Shown here: positions 26,068-33,755 of the stretch, one piece after another
How positions within the stretch are numbered: position 1 is the stretch's first letter
How the letters are laid out: the number at the start of each line of letters is the position of its first letter
Origin: Leisingera sp. ANG-M7
GTDB lineage: Bacteria > Pseudomonadota > Alphaproteobacteria > Rhodobacterales > Rhodobacteraceae
Length of the DNA: 64,000 bases
NCBI RefSeq assembly: GCF_000813965.1
Contig: NZ_JWLI01000012.1
Span: 62,001-126,000 of the forward strand
Direction: 5' to 3'
Notes under the pieces: model-generated
Told to the model about the DNA's origin: nothing
Databases searched by the model: none
What the model saw: the letters and a program-made list of their open reading frames with translations, nothing else
Position numbers and translations under genes: made by a program

Positions 26068-28253
26068 TTCTTTCCTCCTGCCAGCGTCATTGCTGCCGAT
26101 ACAATGCTGTCCTTCGATGGCAGTGTCGCGCCATATGCCGGCCCGGTTGCAATGAAGCAATCTGTGGCGGCAATCCGCGCCGTTGGAATATCACTCTGTT
26201 CTGCAAACAGCGCCATCAGCGCCTCCGACTGGCTGCCGGTGATGCGGCATTCATCAACGATCAGCACGTCTTTGCAGCCATTCACTGCTTCCAGCAGCGC
26301 AGCATCCGGCAAGGGCGCCAGCCAGCGCAGGTCCACGATCCGGGCGTCAACGCCTTTCAACGCCAACTCTGCCTGCGCCTGGGCCGACAGATAGCGCCCG
26401 TTACCATAGGTCACGATGGCCAGATCGCTGCCATCCCCATGCACGCCAACCTCCCCCAGGCCAATGCGCCGGTCCGGCGACGGGTAGGTCCGCATCCAGC
26501 CGCCATCCTTGATCTCGTGCAGATCCCGCATCGGATACAGCGCGATGGGTTCGACAAAGACCACCACCCGCTGTTCCTCGCGCGCCAGACGCACCGCCTC
26601 GCGCATCATCATTACGGCCTCCGCCCCGTCCGATGGGCAGGCAATCACCAGCCCCGGAATATCGCGCAGCACCGCCAGCGAGTTGTCGTTGTGGAAATGG
26701 CCGCCAAAACCCTTCTGATACCCCAGGCCTGCAATCCGCAGCACCATCGGGTTTGAAAATTGCCCGTTGGAGAAAAACGGCAGCGTCGCCGCCTCGCCGC
26801 GCAGCTGGTCCTCGGCGTTGTGCAGATAGGCGAGGAACTGGATTTCCGGGATCGGCAGGAAGCCGTTGTGCCCCATGCCGATCGCCAGCCCCAGGATCGA
26901 CTGCTCGTCCAACAGCGTGTCAATCACCCGGTCCGGCCCGAACCGCTGCTGCAGCTTCTGGCTGACGCCATAGACACCGCCCTTCCGGCCCACATCCTCG
27001 CCCATCATGACGATCTCGCCGTGCTCCAGCATCAGGTCGGTCAGCGCCCAGTTGATCAGGCGCGACATCGGCTGCGGCTCCTCCATCGCCCGCATGTCGC
27101 TGCCAAAGGCCGCGGCGCGTGCCTCGGCACTGGGGCCGTTGGTGGGCGCGCACTCCCGCTTGGGCGGGATCAGGCTGGCCGCTACATCCGCCGCGGTTTT
27201 CAGGTGCGGTCGCGACACCGCTTCCGCCCGGATCCGCTCCACCCGCGCGCAGGTGTCCGTATAGATCTTCAGCGCCTCCTCGGGACGCAGCGCGCCAGCC
27301 TCATCCAGCAGCCGGACCGAATGCAGCAGCGGATCGTTGGCCTCATCCGCCTCCACCTCTGCCTTTGCCATATAGGTGGTCGGCACATCCGCCCCGGCAT
27401 GGCCATACAGCCGCACGGTGCGCAGATGCAGGAACGCAGGCTTCTTGCGCGTCCGCACATACGCCGCCGCCTCCTGCGCCACCGCATAAGCGTTGTAGAT
27501 ATCCAACCCGTCCGCCTGGAAATACTTGATGCCGGGCCGCCCGGCCATTGAGGCCTCGATCCAGCCCTTCGGCGTCTTGGTCGAAATGCCGATGCCATTG
27601 TCCTCGCAGACAAACAGTAGCGGCAGCGGTGTCGACTGCACCGAGGTCCAGCCCGCGGTATTGATTGCGCCCTGCGCGGTCGAGTGGTTGGCGGATGCAT
27701 CGCCGAAAGAACACATGACAATGGCATCCTCCGGCAGCTGCTGATGCTCCGGCTGATGCCGCCTGGCGGCGCCGACAGAATAGGCGGCACCCACCGCCTT
27801 CGGCAGATGCGAGGCAATGGTCGACGTCTGCGGCGGGATCATCAGCGCCTTGGACCCCAGCACCTTGTGCCGCCCGCCGGACGTCGGGTCTTCGCTGGAA
27901 CAGGCGAAGGACAGCAGCATGTCCCAGGCAATCCGCTGCCCCGGCACCTGATCGGCACGGGCGATCTGAAAAGCCGCATCGCGGTAGTGCAGGAACGCCA
28001 TGTCGGTGGGGTGCAGCGCACGGGCCACCGCCGCCATCCCCTCGTGCCCGGAAGAGCCGATGGTATAGAAGCCCTGCCCCGCTTTCTGCATGTCCCGGCT
28101 GGTCAGATCCAGCGCCCGGCTCAGGACCTGCGCGCGGAAGGCGGAAACTGCTTCGGCTGCGGCCAGCGGCCCGGCTGGTGCAGCGCCTGCAGGCAGGTTC
28201 CCGGTCTTAACCCGGTCCAGGAAATTCTGATGCACGATCTGAGCGCGGTCCAT
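26064..28253 (-). CDS. Fused alpha-beta E1 component, thiamine diphosphate 2-oxoacid dehydrogenase
   Basis: A 729-residue protein joining E1 alpha (about residues 1-370) and E1 beta (about 395-729) of the branched-chain or pyruvate dehydrogenase type. The alpha part has HYRDAAFQ, the block SHLPKAVGAAYSVG and the ThDP site GDASAN...EDNGIGIS (GDA in place of GDG). The beta part begins near SRLINWALTDLMLEHGEIVMMGEDVG and contains YGNGRYLSAQAQAELALKGVDARIVDLRWLAP. E2 and E3 genes are absent nearby. It is followed without a gap by the FabD-like gene. I can assign the family but not the oxoacid. The start is ATG 28253. Confidence 0.85.
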   Translation of the reverse strand: MDRAQIVHQNFLDRVKTGNLPAGAAPAGPLAAAEAVSAFRAQVLSRALDLTSRDMQKAGQGFYTIGSSGHEGMAAVARALHPTDMAFLHYRDAAFQIARADQVPGQRIAWDMLLSFACSSEDPTSGGRHKVLGSKALMIPPQTSTIASHLPKAVGAAYSVGAARRHQPEHQQLPEDAIVMCSFGDASANHSTAQGAINTAGWTSVQSTPLPLLFVCEDNGIGISTKTPKGWIEASMAGRPGIKYFQADGLDIYNAYAVAQEAAAYVRTRKKPAFLHLRTVRLYGHAGADVPTTYMAKAEVEADEANDPLLHSVRLLDEAGALRPEEALKIYTDTCARVERIRAEAVSRPHLKTAADVAASLIPPKRECAPTNGPSAEARAAAFGSDMRAMEEPQPMSRLINWALTDLMLEHGEIVMMGEDVGRKGGVYGVSQKLQQRFGPDRVIDTLLDEQSILGLAIGMGHNGFLPIPEIQFLAYLHNAEDQLRGEAATLPFFSNGQFSNPMVLRIAGLGYQKGFGGHFHNDNSLAVLRDIPGLVIACPSDGAEAVMMMREAVRLAREEQRVVVFVEPIALYPMRDLHEIKDGGWMRTYPSPDRRIGLGEVGVHGDGSDLAIVTYGNGRYLSAQAQAELALKGVDARIVDLRWLAPLPDAALLEAVNGCKDVLIVDECRITGSQSEALMALFAEQSDIPTARIAATDCFIATGPAYGATLPSKDSIVSAAMTLAGGKK

Positions 28254-28460
28254 GCGGCCTCCTTACGCTGACTGACCATGGCTTTATCCGCGAATCCGGA
28301 ACTTGAAGCCAATGAGTTTGCGCAATGAATTCATTCCAAAACGGCATGAAAAATCCATCAATCAGTCCGAATTGTCACTTAACGGCTGGACGCGCCGCGC
28401 TTACGCCCAAAGCCGCAATTCACTGCACGCCCCGCAGTTGGCTTTGCCCGCCTTTTCCGT

Positions 28461-28488
28461 TTGACGGCTCCGTCAAACCATCTTATAC
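28461..28488 (+). promoter_or_regulatory. Promoter of tRNA-Leu
   Basis: A -35 TTGACG at 28461-28466 and a -10 TTATAC at 28483-28488, spaced by 16 bases, end 18 bases before the tRNA. The -35 lies inside an 18-base perfect palindrome (28460-28477, arms TTTGACGG / CCGTCAAA). Confidence 0.6.
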
Positions 28489-28506
28489 GCCCTCCCAACG
28501 ACACCT

Positions 28507-28593
28507 GCCCAGGTGGCGGAATTGGTAGACGCGCTAGCTTCAGGTGCTAGTGTCCGTATGGACGTGGAGGTTCGAGTCCTCTCCTGGGCACCA
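28507..28593 (+). tRNA. tRNA-Leu (anticodon CAG), CCA encoded
   Basis: An 87-base class II tRNA. The acceptor arms GCCCAGG and CCTGGGC pair, followed by A and an encoded CCA. The anticodon stem CTAGC / GCTAG frames the loop TTCAGGT with anticodon CAG. A variable arm (TGTCCGTATGGACG) and the T loop GGTTCGAGTCC are clear. It lies about 250 bases after the divergent start of the fused E1 gene; that gap (28254-28506) holds only the promoter as far as I can see. Confidence 0.97.
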
Positions 28594-28751
28594 TTCCCCG
28601 ACAATGACAGCCCGCAGCCTCGTCCCAGAGCCGCCGCGCGGATATTCGGCCCGCGTAAACCAGCTTGCCTTCGCGCAGTTGAGTTTGCAGGCCAAAGCGC
28701 CTATTTCCTCTGAAACAGCCCCGGTGCGGTGAATATCAAAAGGGAATTCCA

Positions 28752-29366
28752 GTGGCCAATTACCTGTACAAGAGCGACCTGCCCGACGGGCTGGATCTCG
28801 GCCCCGTTGTCGCAATTGACTGCGAGACCATGGGTCTGAACCCCCACCGCGACCGTCTCTGCGTGATCCAGATGTCCGGCGGTGACGGCAATGCCCATAT
28901 TGTTCAGGTGGAAAAAGGCCAGACTGAGGCTCCCAATCTGTGCCGGATGCTCGAAGATCCGAATGTGCTGAAGCTGTTCCATTTCGGCCGCTTCGACATT
29001 GCCGCGATGTACCACGCTTTCGGTGCCCTGGCTGCACCGGTCTACTGCACCAAGATCGCCAGCCGCCTGGTGCGCACCTACACTGACCGCCACGGGCTCA
29101 AGAACCTGACCCAGGAACTGTTGGGAATCGATATTTCCAAGCAGCAGCAGATGAGCGACTGGGGCGCAGAGGAACTGACCGATGCGCAACTCGACTATGC
29201 GGCCTCCGACGTCCTGCACCTGCACAAGCTGCGCGACGCGCTGGACAAGCGCCTGGCCCGCGAGGGCCGCACCGAAATGGCCCAGGCCTGCTTCGGCTTC
29301 CTCCCCATGCGCGCCAAGCTTGATCTGGCTGGCTGGCCCGAAATCGACATATTTGCCCACTCATGA
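28752..29366 (+). CDS. RNase D-like 3'-5' exonuclease, catalytic domain only
   Basis: A 204-residue DEDD-family exonuclease. The acidic residues are in AIDCETMGL (motif I, D and E), FHFGRFDIAAM (motif II) and YAASDVLHLHKL (motif III, with the Tyr of the DEDDy subtype). Escherichia coli RNase D is about 375 residues with two HRDC domains; these are missing here, as is common in alphaproteobacteria. It would trim tRNA or other RNA 3' ends. The start is GTG 28752, with AGGGAA upstream. Its stop overlaps the kdsD start by four bases, starting a long operon. Confidence 0.88.
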   Translation: MANYLYKSDLPDGLDLGPVVAIDCETMGLNPHRDRLCVIQMSGGDGNAHIVQVEKGQTEAPNLCRMLEDPNVLKLFHFGRFDIAAMYHAFGALAAPVYCTKIASRLVRTYTDRHGLKNLTQELLGIDISKQQQMSDWGAEELTDAQLDYAASDVLHLHKLRDALDKRLAREGRTEMAQACFGFLPMRAKLDLAGWPEIDIFAHS

Positions 29367-30331
29367 CCGATACAGAAAAATTCCTCGTCACTGCCCGGCA
29401 AGTGATCACAGATGAGGCCAAGGCGCTGGACGCCCTGGCTGAAGGTCTGGATGAGCGTTTTGCCGAAGCTGTTCAGCTGATCCTGCAAGCCAAGGGCCGC
29501 ATCATCGTCAGCGGCATCGGCAAGTCCGGCCACATTGGCCACAAGATTGCCGCAACACTGGCGTCCACCGGCACGCCCGCCTATTTCGTACACCCGGCTG
29601 AGGCCAGCCACGGCGATCTCGGCATGCTGTCCGAAGGCGATGTTGTTCTGGCAATCTCGAACTCGGGCGAGGCGCCGGAGCTGGCCAACCTGCTGGCCTT
29701 CACCCGCCGCTTTGCGATTCCGCTGATCGGCCTGTCCAGCAAGATGGACAGCACCCTGATGAAACAGGCTGACGTGCACTTGCAAATCCCCTCGCTGGGG
29801 GAAGCCTGCGGTTTTGGCATGGTGCCCTCGATCTCCACCACACTGACGCTGGCGATGGGCGACGCACTGGCAATCGCGCTGATGAAGCACCGCGATTTCC
29901 GCCCGGAGAACTTCCGCGACTTCCACCCCGGCGGCAAGCTCGGTGCCCAGCTCAGCAAGGTGCGCGACCTGATGCACGCGGACAGCGCACTGCCGCTTGT
30001 CTCTAAAACCACCCCCATGGCTGACGCACTGATCGAAATCAGCCAAAAGGGGTTCGGCGTCGCTGGCGTTGCCGCAGCCGATGGCTCACTGGCCGGCATC
30101 ATCACCGATGGCGACCTGCGCCGCCATATGGACGGGCTATTGGACAAGACCGCGGCTGAGGTGATGACTGCGGACCCCGCCACAATTGCGCCCGGAGCCA
30201 TGGCACAAGAGGCGGTTGCGGTGATGAACCAGCGCAAGATCACCTGCCTGTTTGTGGTGGACCTGGAGACCGGAAGAAAGGCCGAAGGCCTGCTGCATAT
30301 CCACGACTGCCTCCGCGCAGGACTGGGCTGA
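29363..30331 (+). CDS. kdsD: D-arabinose 5-phosphate isomerase (KpsF/GutQ family)
   Basis: A 322-residue enzyme that interconverts ribulose 5-phosphate and arabinose 5-phosphate, the first step toward Kdo. The N-terminal SIS sugar-isomerase domain has VSGIGKSGHIGHKIAATLASTG and ISNSGEAPEL, with a HPAEASHGDLGM block typical of this family. Two CBS domains follow, from about residue 205, including IITDGDLRRHMD. It sits between rnd-like and lptC, joining Kdo supply to LPS transport genes in one operon. Paralogues exist in capsule loci (kpsF), but the context here is the chromosomal LPS operon. Confidence 0.95.
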   Translation: MTDTEKFLVTARQVITDEAKALDALAEGLDERFAEAVQLILQAKGRIIVSGIGKSGHIGHKIAATLASTGTPAYFVHPAEASHGDLGMLSEGDVVLAISNSGEAPELANLLAFTRRFAIPLIGLSSKMDSTLMKQADVHLQIPSLGEACGFGMVPSISTTLTLAMGDALAIALMKHRDFRPENFRDFHPGGKLGAQLSKVRDLMHADSALPLVSKTTPMADALIEISQKGFGVAGVAAADGSLAGIITDGDLRRHMDGLLDKTAAEVMTADPATIAPGAMAQEAVAVMNQRKITCLFVVDLETGRKAEGLLHIHDCLRAGLG

Positions 30332-30352
30332 CACGGGACCCGGGAGCGCATC

Positions 30353-30952
30353 ATGGACAGCCATTCCAGAGCCGTCGCATATCTCAAGGTGCTGCTGCCG
30401 TTGGCGGCACTGGTTCTGCTGTCAACGCTGTTTCTGATCTCGCGCGGGGTGAACACGGATGCGGTGATCCCCTTTGCGCAAAAGGAAATCGAGGACCGGA
30501 TGAGAGGCCAGCTGGTCACCGCTCCTTTCTTTTCCGGCACCACCGCAAAAGGCGATGAGATTCTGGTGACCGCCTCTACGGCTCGCCCTGGCCGTAACGG
30601 TGCGCCCGCGATAGCCAGCGATATGTCCGCGGAAATCAATCTGGCAGAGGGCGGCAAGATCACGCTGGCCTCCGAAACTGGGGCCATCAATCCGGCCCAG
30701 GATACTGCCCGTTTTACAGGAAACGTTGTAATTACCTCGGCCGATGGTCTGGTCGTCGAAACCGAGGAACTGAATTCTATTCTCAGCGGTTTGTCAGCCA
30801 GCAGCCCCGGACCGGTCCGCGCGACCGGCAACATCGGCGTTCTGACCGCAGGCAATATGCAGATCGAAGCAAAAACCGGCGGCGGGCCGGTCCATATGCT
30901 GTTCAAAAACGGGGTGAAGCTGTTATATCAACCCCAGCAACCGGAAAGATAA
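30353..30952 (+). CDS. lptC: LPS export protein LptC
   Basis: A 199-residue bitopic inner-membrane protein. One membrane helix (about residues 10-30, KVLLPLAALVLLSTLFLIS) anchors a periplasmic beta-jellyroll domain that receives LPS from LptBFG and passes it to LptA. Repeated strand patterns such as ARFTGNVVITSADGLVVETEEL are shared with LptA. It lies 21 bases after kdsD and is followed at once by lptA. GGGAG stands before the ATG. Confidence 0.92.
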   Translation: MDSHSRAVAYLKVLLPLAALVLLSTLFLISRGVNTDAVIPFAQKEIEDRMRGQLVTAPFFSGTTAKGDEILVTASTARPGRNGAPAIASDMSAEINLAEGGKITLASETGAINPAQDTARFTGNVVITSADGLVVETEELNSILSGLSASSPGPVRATGNIGVLTAGNMQIEAKTGGGPVHMLFKNGVKLLYQPQQPER

Positions 30953-30955
30953 CCT

Positions 30956-31468
30956 GTGTCTTATTTGCGCGCATTGATTTTCAGCCTGCCTCTCGCGGTA
31001 TTTCCCGGCCTCGCACTGGCACAAACAGCCTCCGTGGCCTTCGGCGCGGTCAAGGCCGACCCGAGCCTGCCGGTTGAGGTCACCGCCGACAACCTTGCTG
31101 TGAACCAGGCCGACGGGTCGGCTGAATTCACCGGCAATGTCCTGATCGTGCAGGGCGTCATGCGGCTGTCCGCCGACACGGTTCTGGTTATCTACAAGAC
31201 GGCAGAAGAAAGCGGCGGCGAAGGCGGCATCGAACGGCTGGAGGCCACCGGCAACGTGGTTCTGGTCAGCGGCCCGGACGCTGCCGAGTCTCAGTACGCA
31301 GAGTACACCATCGACCGCGGAACGGTCGTGATGACCGGCAACGTGCTGCTCAATCAGGAAAACGGGACGCTTGCCTCGAACCGGTTGGAGGTGAACCTCA
31401 CCTCCGGCACCGCGCAGATGGCCGGCCGCGTGAAAACCATCCTCAACCCGAACGGTGGCAGCAACTGA
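30956..31468 (+). CDS. lptA: LPS transport periplasmic protein LptA
   Basis: A 170-residue periplasmic bridge protein carrying LPS between inner and outer membranes. The signal peptide runs to about residue 22 (PGLALAQT). The body has the OstA-like strand repeat: [23 protein letters not shown], then the pair [10 protein letters not shown] and [10 protein letters not shown]. The start is GTG at 30956, three bases after lptC. Its last base overlaps the lptB start (TGATG), so coupling is likely. Confidence 0.93.
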   Translation: MSYLRALIFSLPLAVFPGLALAQTASVAFGAVKADPSLPVEVTADNLAVNQADGSAEFTGNVLIVQGVMRLSADTVLVIYKTAEESGGEGGIERLEATGNVVLVSGPDAAESQYAEYTIDRGTVVMTGNVLLNQENGTLASNRLEVNLTSGTAQMAGRVKTILNPNGGSN

Positions 31469-32226
31469 TGGCTAAACCAGACCTGAAAGTGACGGAAGGC
31501 TCCTCCGGGCTGCGCATCGAACGGCTGCGCAAATCCTACCGCAAGAAGGTTGTGATCCGGGACGTCTCCCTGTCTTTGAACCGGGGTGAGGTGGTGGCCC
31601 TGCTTGGCCCCAACGGCTCTGGCAAGACCACCAGTTTCTACACGATTGCCGGCCTGGTGTTTCCCGAAGCCGGCACCGTGACCATTGACGGCCAGAACGT
31701 GACCGGCCTGCCGATGTACCGCCGCGCGCGCCTGGGCATCGGCTACCTGCCGCAGGAAATGTCGATCTTCCGCGGATTGTCGGTGGAGGACAACATCTCT
31801 GCCGTTTTGGACATCTCGCAAAAGCACGAGCACAAACGCCGCGAGCGGCTGGAAGAACTGCTGTCGGATTTCTCGATCGAGCACCTGCGCCGCGCGCCTG
31901 CGCTGGCGCTGTCGGGCGGTGAGCGCCGGCGCGTCGAGATCGCCCGCTGCCTGGCCGCCAACCCGAAATACCTGCTGCTCGATGAGCCTTTCGCTGGCGT
32001 CGACCCGATTTCCGTCGGGGACATCCGCCACCTGGTGGCAGACCTCAAGAAACGCGGCATCGGGGTGCTGATCACAGATCATAACGTGCGCGAAACGCTG
32101 GAAATCGTCGACCGCGCCTATATCCTGCACGATGGCCAGGTTCTGATGTCCGGCAGCCCCGAAGAAGTGGTGGAAAACGAGAACGTCCGCCGCGTCTATT
32201 TGGGCGATAACTTCCGTATTTCCTGA
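31468..32226 (+). CDS. lptB: LPS export ABC transporter ATPase LptB
   Basis: A 252-residue cytoplasmic ATPase that powers LPS extraction with LptF and LptG (not in this window). Walker A is GPNGSGKTT, the Q-loop is in [17 protein letters not shown], the signature is LSGGERRR, Walker B is [13 protein letters not shown], and the switch His is in ITDHNVRET. The block [13 protein letters not shown] is distinctive for LptB. It ends the lptCAB run; the next gene, hpf, begins 269 bases later behind its own leader. Confidence 0.96.
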   Translation: MAKPDLKVTEGSSGLRIERLRKSYRKKVVIRDVSLSLNRGEVVALLGPNGSGKTTSFYTIAGLVFPEAGTVTIDGQNVTGLPMYRRARLGIGYLPQEMSIFRGLSVEDNISAVLDISQKHEHKRRERLEELLSDFSIEHLRRAPALALSGGERRRVEIARCLAANPKYLLLDEPFAGVDPISVGDIRHLVADLKKRGIGVLITDHNVRETLEIVDRAYILHDGQVLMSGSPEEVVENENVRRVYLGDNFRIS

Positions 32227-32438
32227 CCCTCTTCCGCACCTCCGCGGCAGCGAATAACCGCCGCAAACCCGGGCTTCTTTTTTCGCGTTATCCATTGACT
32301 CTCCCGCTGTCTTGCCGTGGAATTGACCCATGGCATACGCGCAGTCCGATGCAGTCCGAACAACAGCCTTGGCGACAAGGCCCGGATGGATGCAACCGGA
32401 CGGCTGGCCTGCCCCCCGGTTCCGGACCTGACGTGACA

Positions 32439-32460
32439 CCGCCAAGGATTGCCTTGGCGG
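32439..32460. repeat. Inverted repeat in the hpf leader
   Basis: Perfect 9-base arms CCGCCAAGG / CCTTGGCGG with a 4-base loop, ending 36 bases before the hpf ATG. In the 269-base gap between lptB and hpf this is the only strong dyad I see. It could be an operator or an RNA hairpin; no T tract follows. Confidence 0.6.
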
Positions 32461-32495
32461 CAGGCCCGGCCGCAATAAATTGTGAAGGAGATCAC

Positions 32496-33053
32496 ATGCG
32501 TTACAAAATCAGCGGCAAACAGATCGACATCGGCGACGCTCTGCAGGTTCATGTGCAGAATGAGCTGGGTTCGGCCGTACAAAAATACGCCGAGCGCCCA
32601 ACCGACGCGACTGTGGTCTTTTCCCGTTCGGCGCATGAATATGTATGTGAAGCAACTGTCCATCTGTCGACCGGGCTGAGCGCGCAAGCAAAAGCCCACG
32701 AAACCGAAATCTACGCGGCCTTCGACGCCTGCTGCGAGAAAATGGAAAAGCAGCTGCGCCGCTACAAGCGCCGCCTCAAGGATCACCACAAGGACCGCAG
32801 CGAGCCGGTTGAACATCTGGGCGCCAACTCGTATATCCTCGCCTCTGAAGAAGCGGATTCCGAACCGGACTCGCTGCAGCCGATCATCGTCGCCGAAATG
32901 GAGACCCGCATCCCCTCCCTGTCAGTCGGGGAAGCGGTGATGCAGATGGAGCTGGCAGGAGCCCCGGTACTGGTCTTCCGCAATGAAGGCAAAGACGGGT
33001 TGAATGTGGTCTACCGCCGCGATGACGGCAACATCGGCTGGATCGATCCGTAA
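32496..33053 (+). CDS. hpf: Ribosome hibernation promoting factor, long form
   Basis: A 185-residue long-type HPF, which binds the 30S subunit in stationary phase and pairs ribosomes into inactive 100S dimers. The N-terminal domain (MRYKISGKQIDIGDALQVHVQNELG, then a Lys/Arg-rich helix ending RRYKRRLKDHH) is the ribosome-binding part; the C-terminal domain (about residues 125-185, with RIPSLSVGEAVMQMELAGAP and NVVYRRDDGNIGWIDP) is the dimerisation domain found only in long HPFs. A strong GAAGGAG precedes ATG 32496. It is followed by ptsN, an order conserved with the lpt genes. Confidence 0.95.
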   Translation: MRYKISGKQIDIGDALQVHVQNELGSAVQKYAERPTDATVVFSRSAHEYVCEATVHLSTGLSAQAKAHETEIYAAFDACCEKMEKQLRRYKRRLKDHHKDRSEPVEHLGANSYILASEEADSEPDSLQPIIVAEMETRIPSLSVGEAVMQMELAGAPVLVFRNEGKDGLNVVYRRDDGNIGWIDP

Positions 33054-33068
33054 ACACACCTAAGGCAT

Positions 33069-33090
33069 CGGCGCCCCCTAAGGGGCGCCG
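33069..33090. repeat. Hairpin between hpf and ptsN
   Basis: A 9-bp stem (CGGCGCCCC / GGGGCGCCG) with a 4-nt loop in the 52-base gap. No T run follows, so I read it as a possible attenuating or RNA-stabilising structure rather than a full terminator. Confidence 0.55.
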
Positions 33091-33105
33091 GAACGGAGCA
33101 GAAAC

Positions 33106-33570
33106 ATGCAGATTTCCAGCATCCTCAAGCCAGAGGCCGTCCGGGTTATCGGTGCGGTCTCCAGCAAGAAGCGCTTGTTCCAGGAAATCGCGGATGTCGC
33201 TCAGTCAGCCTACGGGCTGGACGCGCAGCCCACGGTCGAGGCGTTGCTGGATCGCGAAAGCCTCGGCCCCACCGGGGTCGGCCATGGCGTCGCCCTGCCG
33301 CATGCCCGCCTCGACACCATCAGCGAGGTCTGCGGCACCTTCCTGATCCTGGAAAAGCCGCTGGACTTTGGCGCGGTGGATCGCCAGCCGGTGGATATTG
33401 CCTTTGCCCTGTTCGCACCCGAAGACGCCGGAGTCGAGCACCTGAAGGCATTGGCGCTGGTGTCGCGCACCCTGCGCGAACAGAGCTTCTGCACCAAGCT
33501 GCGCGCCAACCATGATCCGGCCACGCTCTATACCATCCTGACCGAAGGCCAATCCGTCCAGGCGGCCTGA
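33106..33570 (+). CDS. ptsN: Nitrogen-related phosphotransferase protein EIIA-Ntr
   Basis: A 154-residue EIIA-type regulator. The phosphorylated histidine is His66 in GVALPHAR, inside the family block ESLGPTGVGHGVALPHARLD. It accepts phosphate from NPr in a PTS that signals nitrogen and potassium status rather than moving sugar. A GGAGC lies before the ATG. Location after hpf is the common arrangement. The 185 bases after it (33571-33755) contain GC-rich short dyads but no gene I can support. Confidence 0.93.
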   Translation: MQISSILKPEAVRVIGAVSSKKRLFQEIADVAQSAYGLDAQPTVEALLDRESLGPTGVGHGVALPHARLDTISEVCGTFLILEKPLDFGAVDRQPVDIAFALFAPEDAGVEHLKALALVSRTLREQSFCTKLRANHDPATLYTILTEGQSVQAA

Positions 33571-33755
33571 AGCATCAGGAAGCGCTGACGGCGCGGCCCC
33601 GGCATTCCCCGGAATTATTGCAGCTCTCCAGTTGCGGCAGGTCTCCCGCCTGTCATAGGCTGCCTGCCGGCTGCACTCTTTCCATTGGGCCGGGCCCGGA
33701 CCGCAGCCTGCGGCCCGTGCGCAGGAGCCCCTTCTGTGAGGCAGGATAAGAGAGG

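Noticed and set aside
33571-33755. Small RNA in the gap after ptsN
   Set aside because: Several short GC-rich dyads are present, but there is no promoter-terminator pair that would support a transcript.
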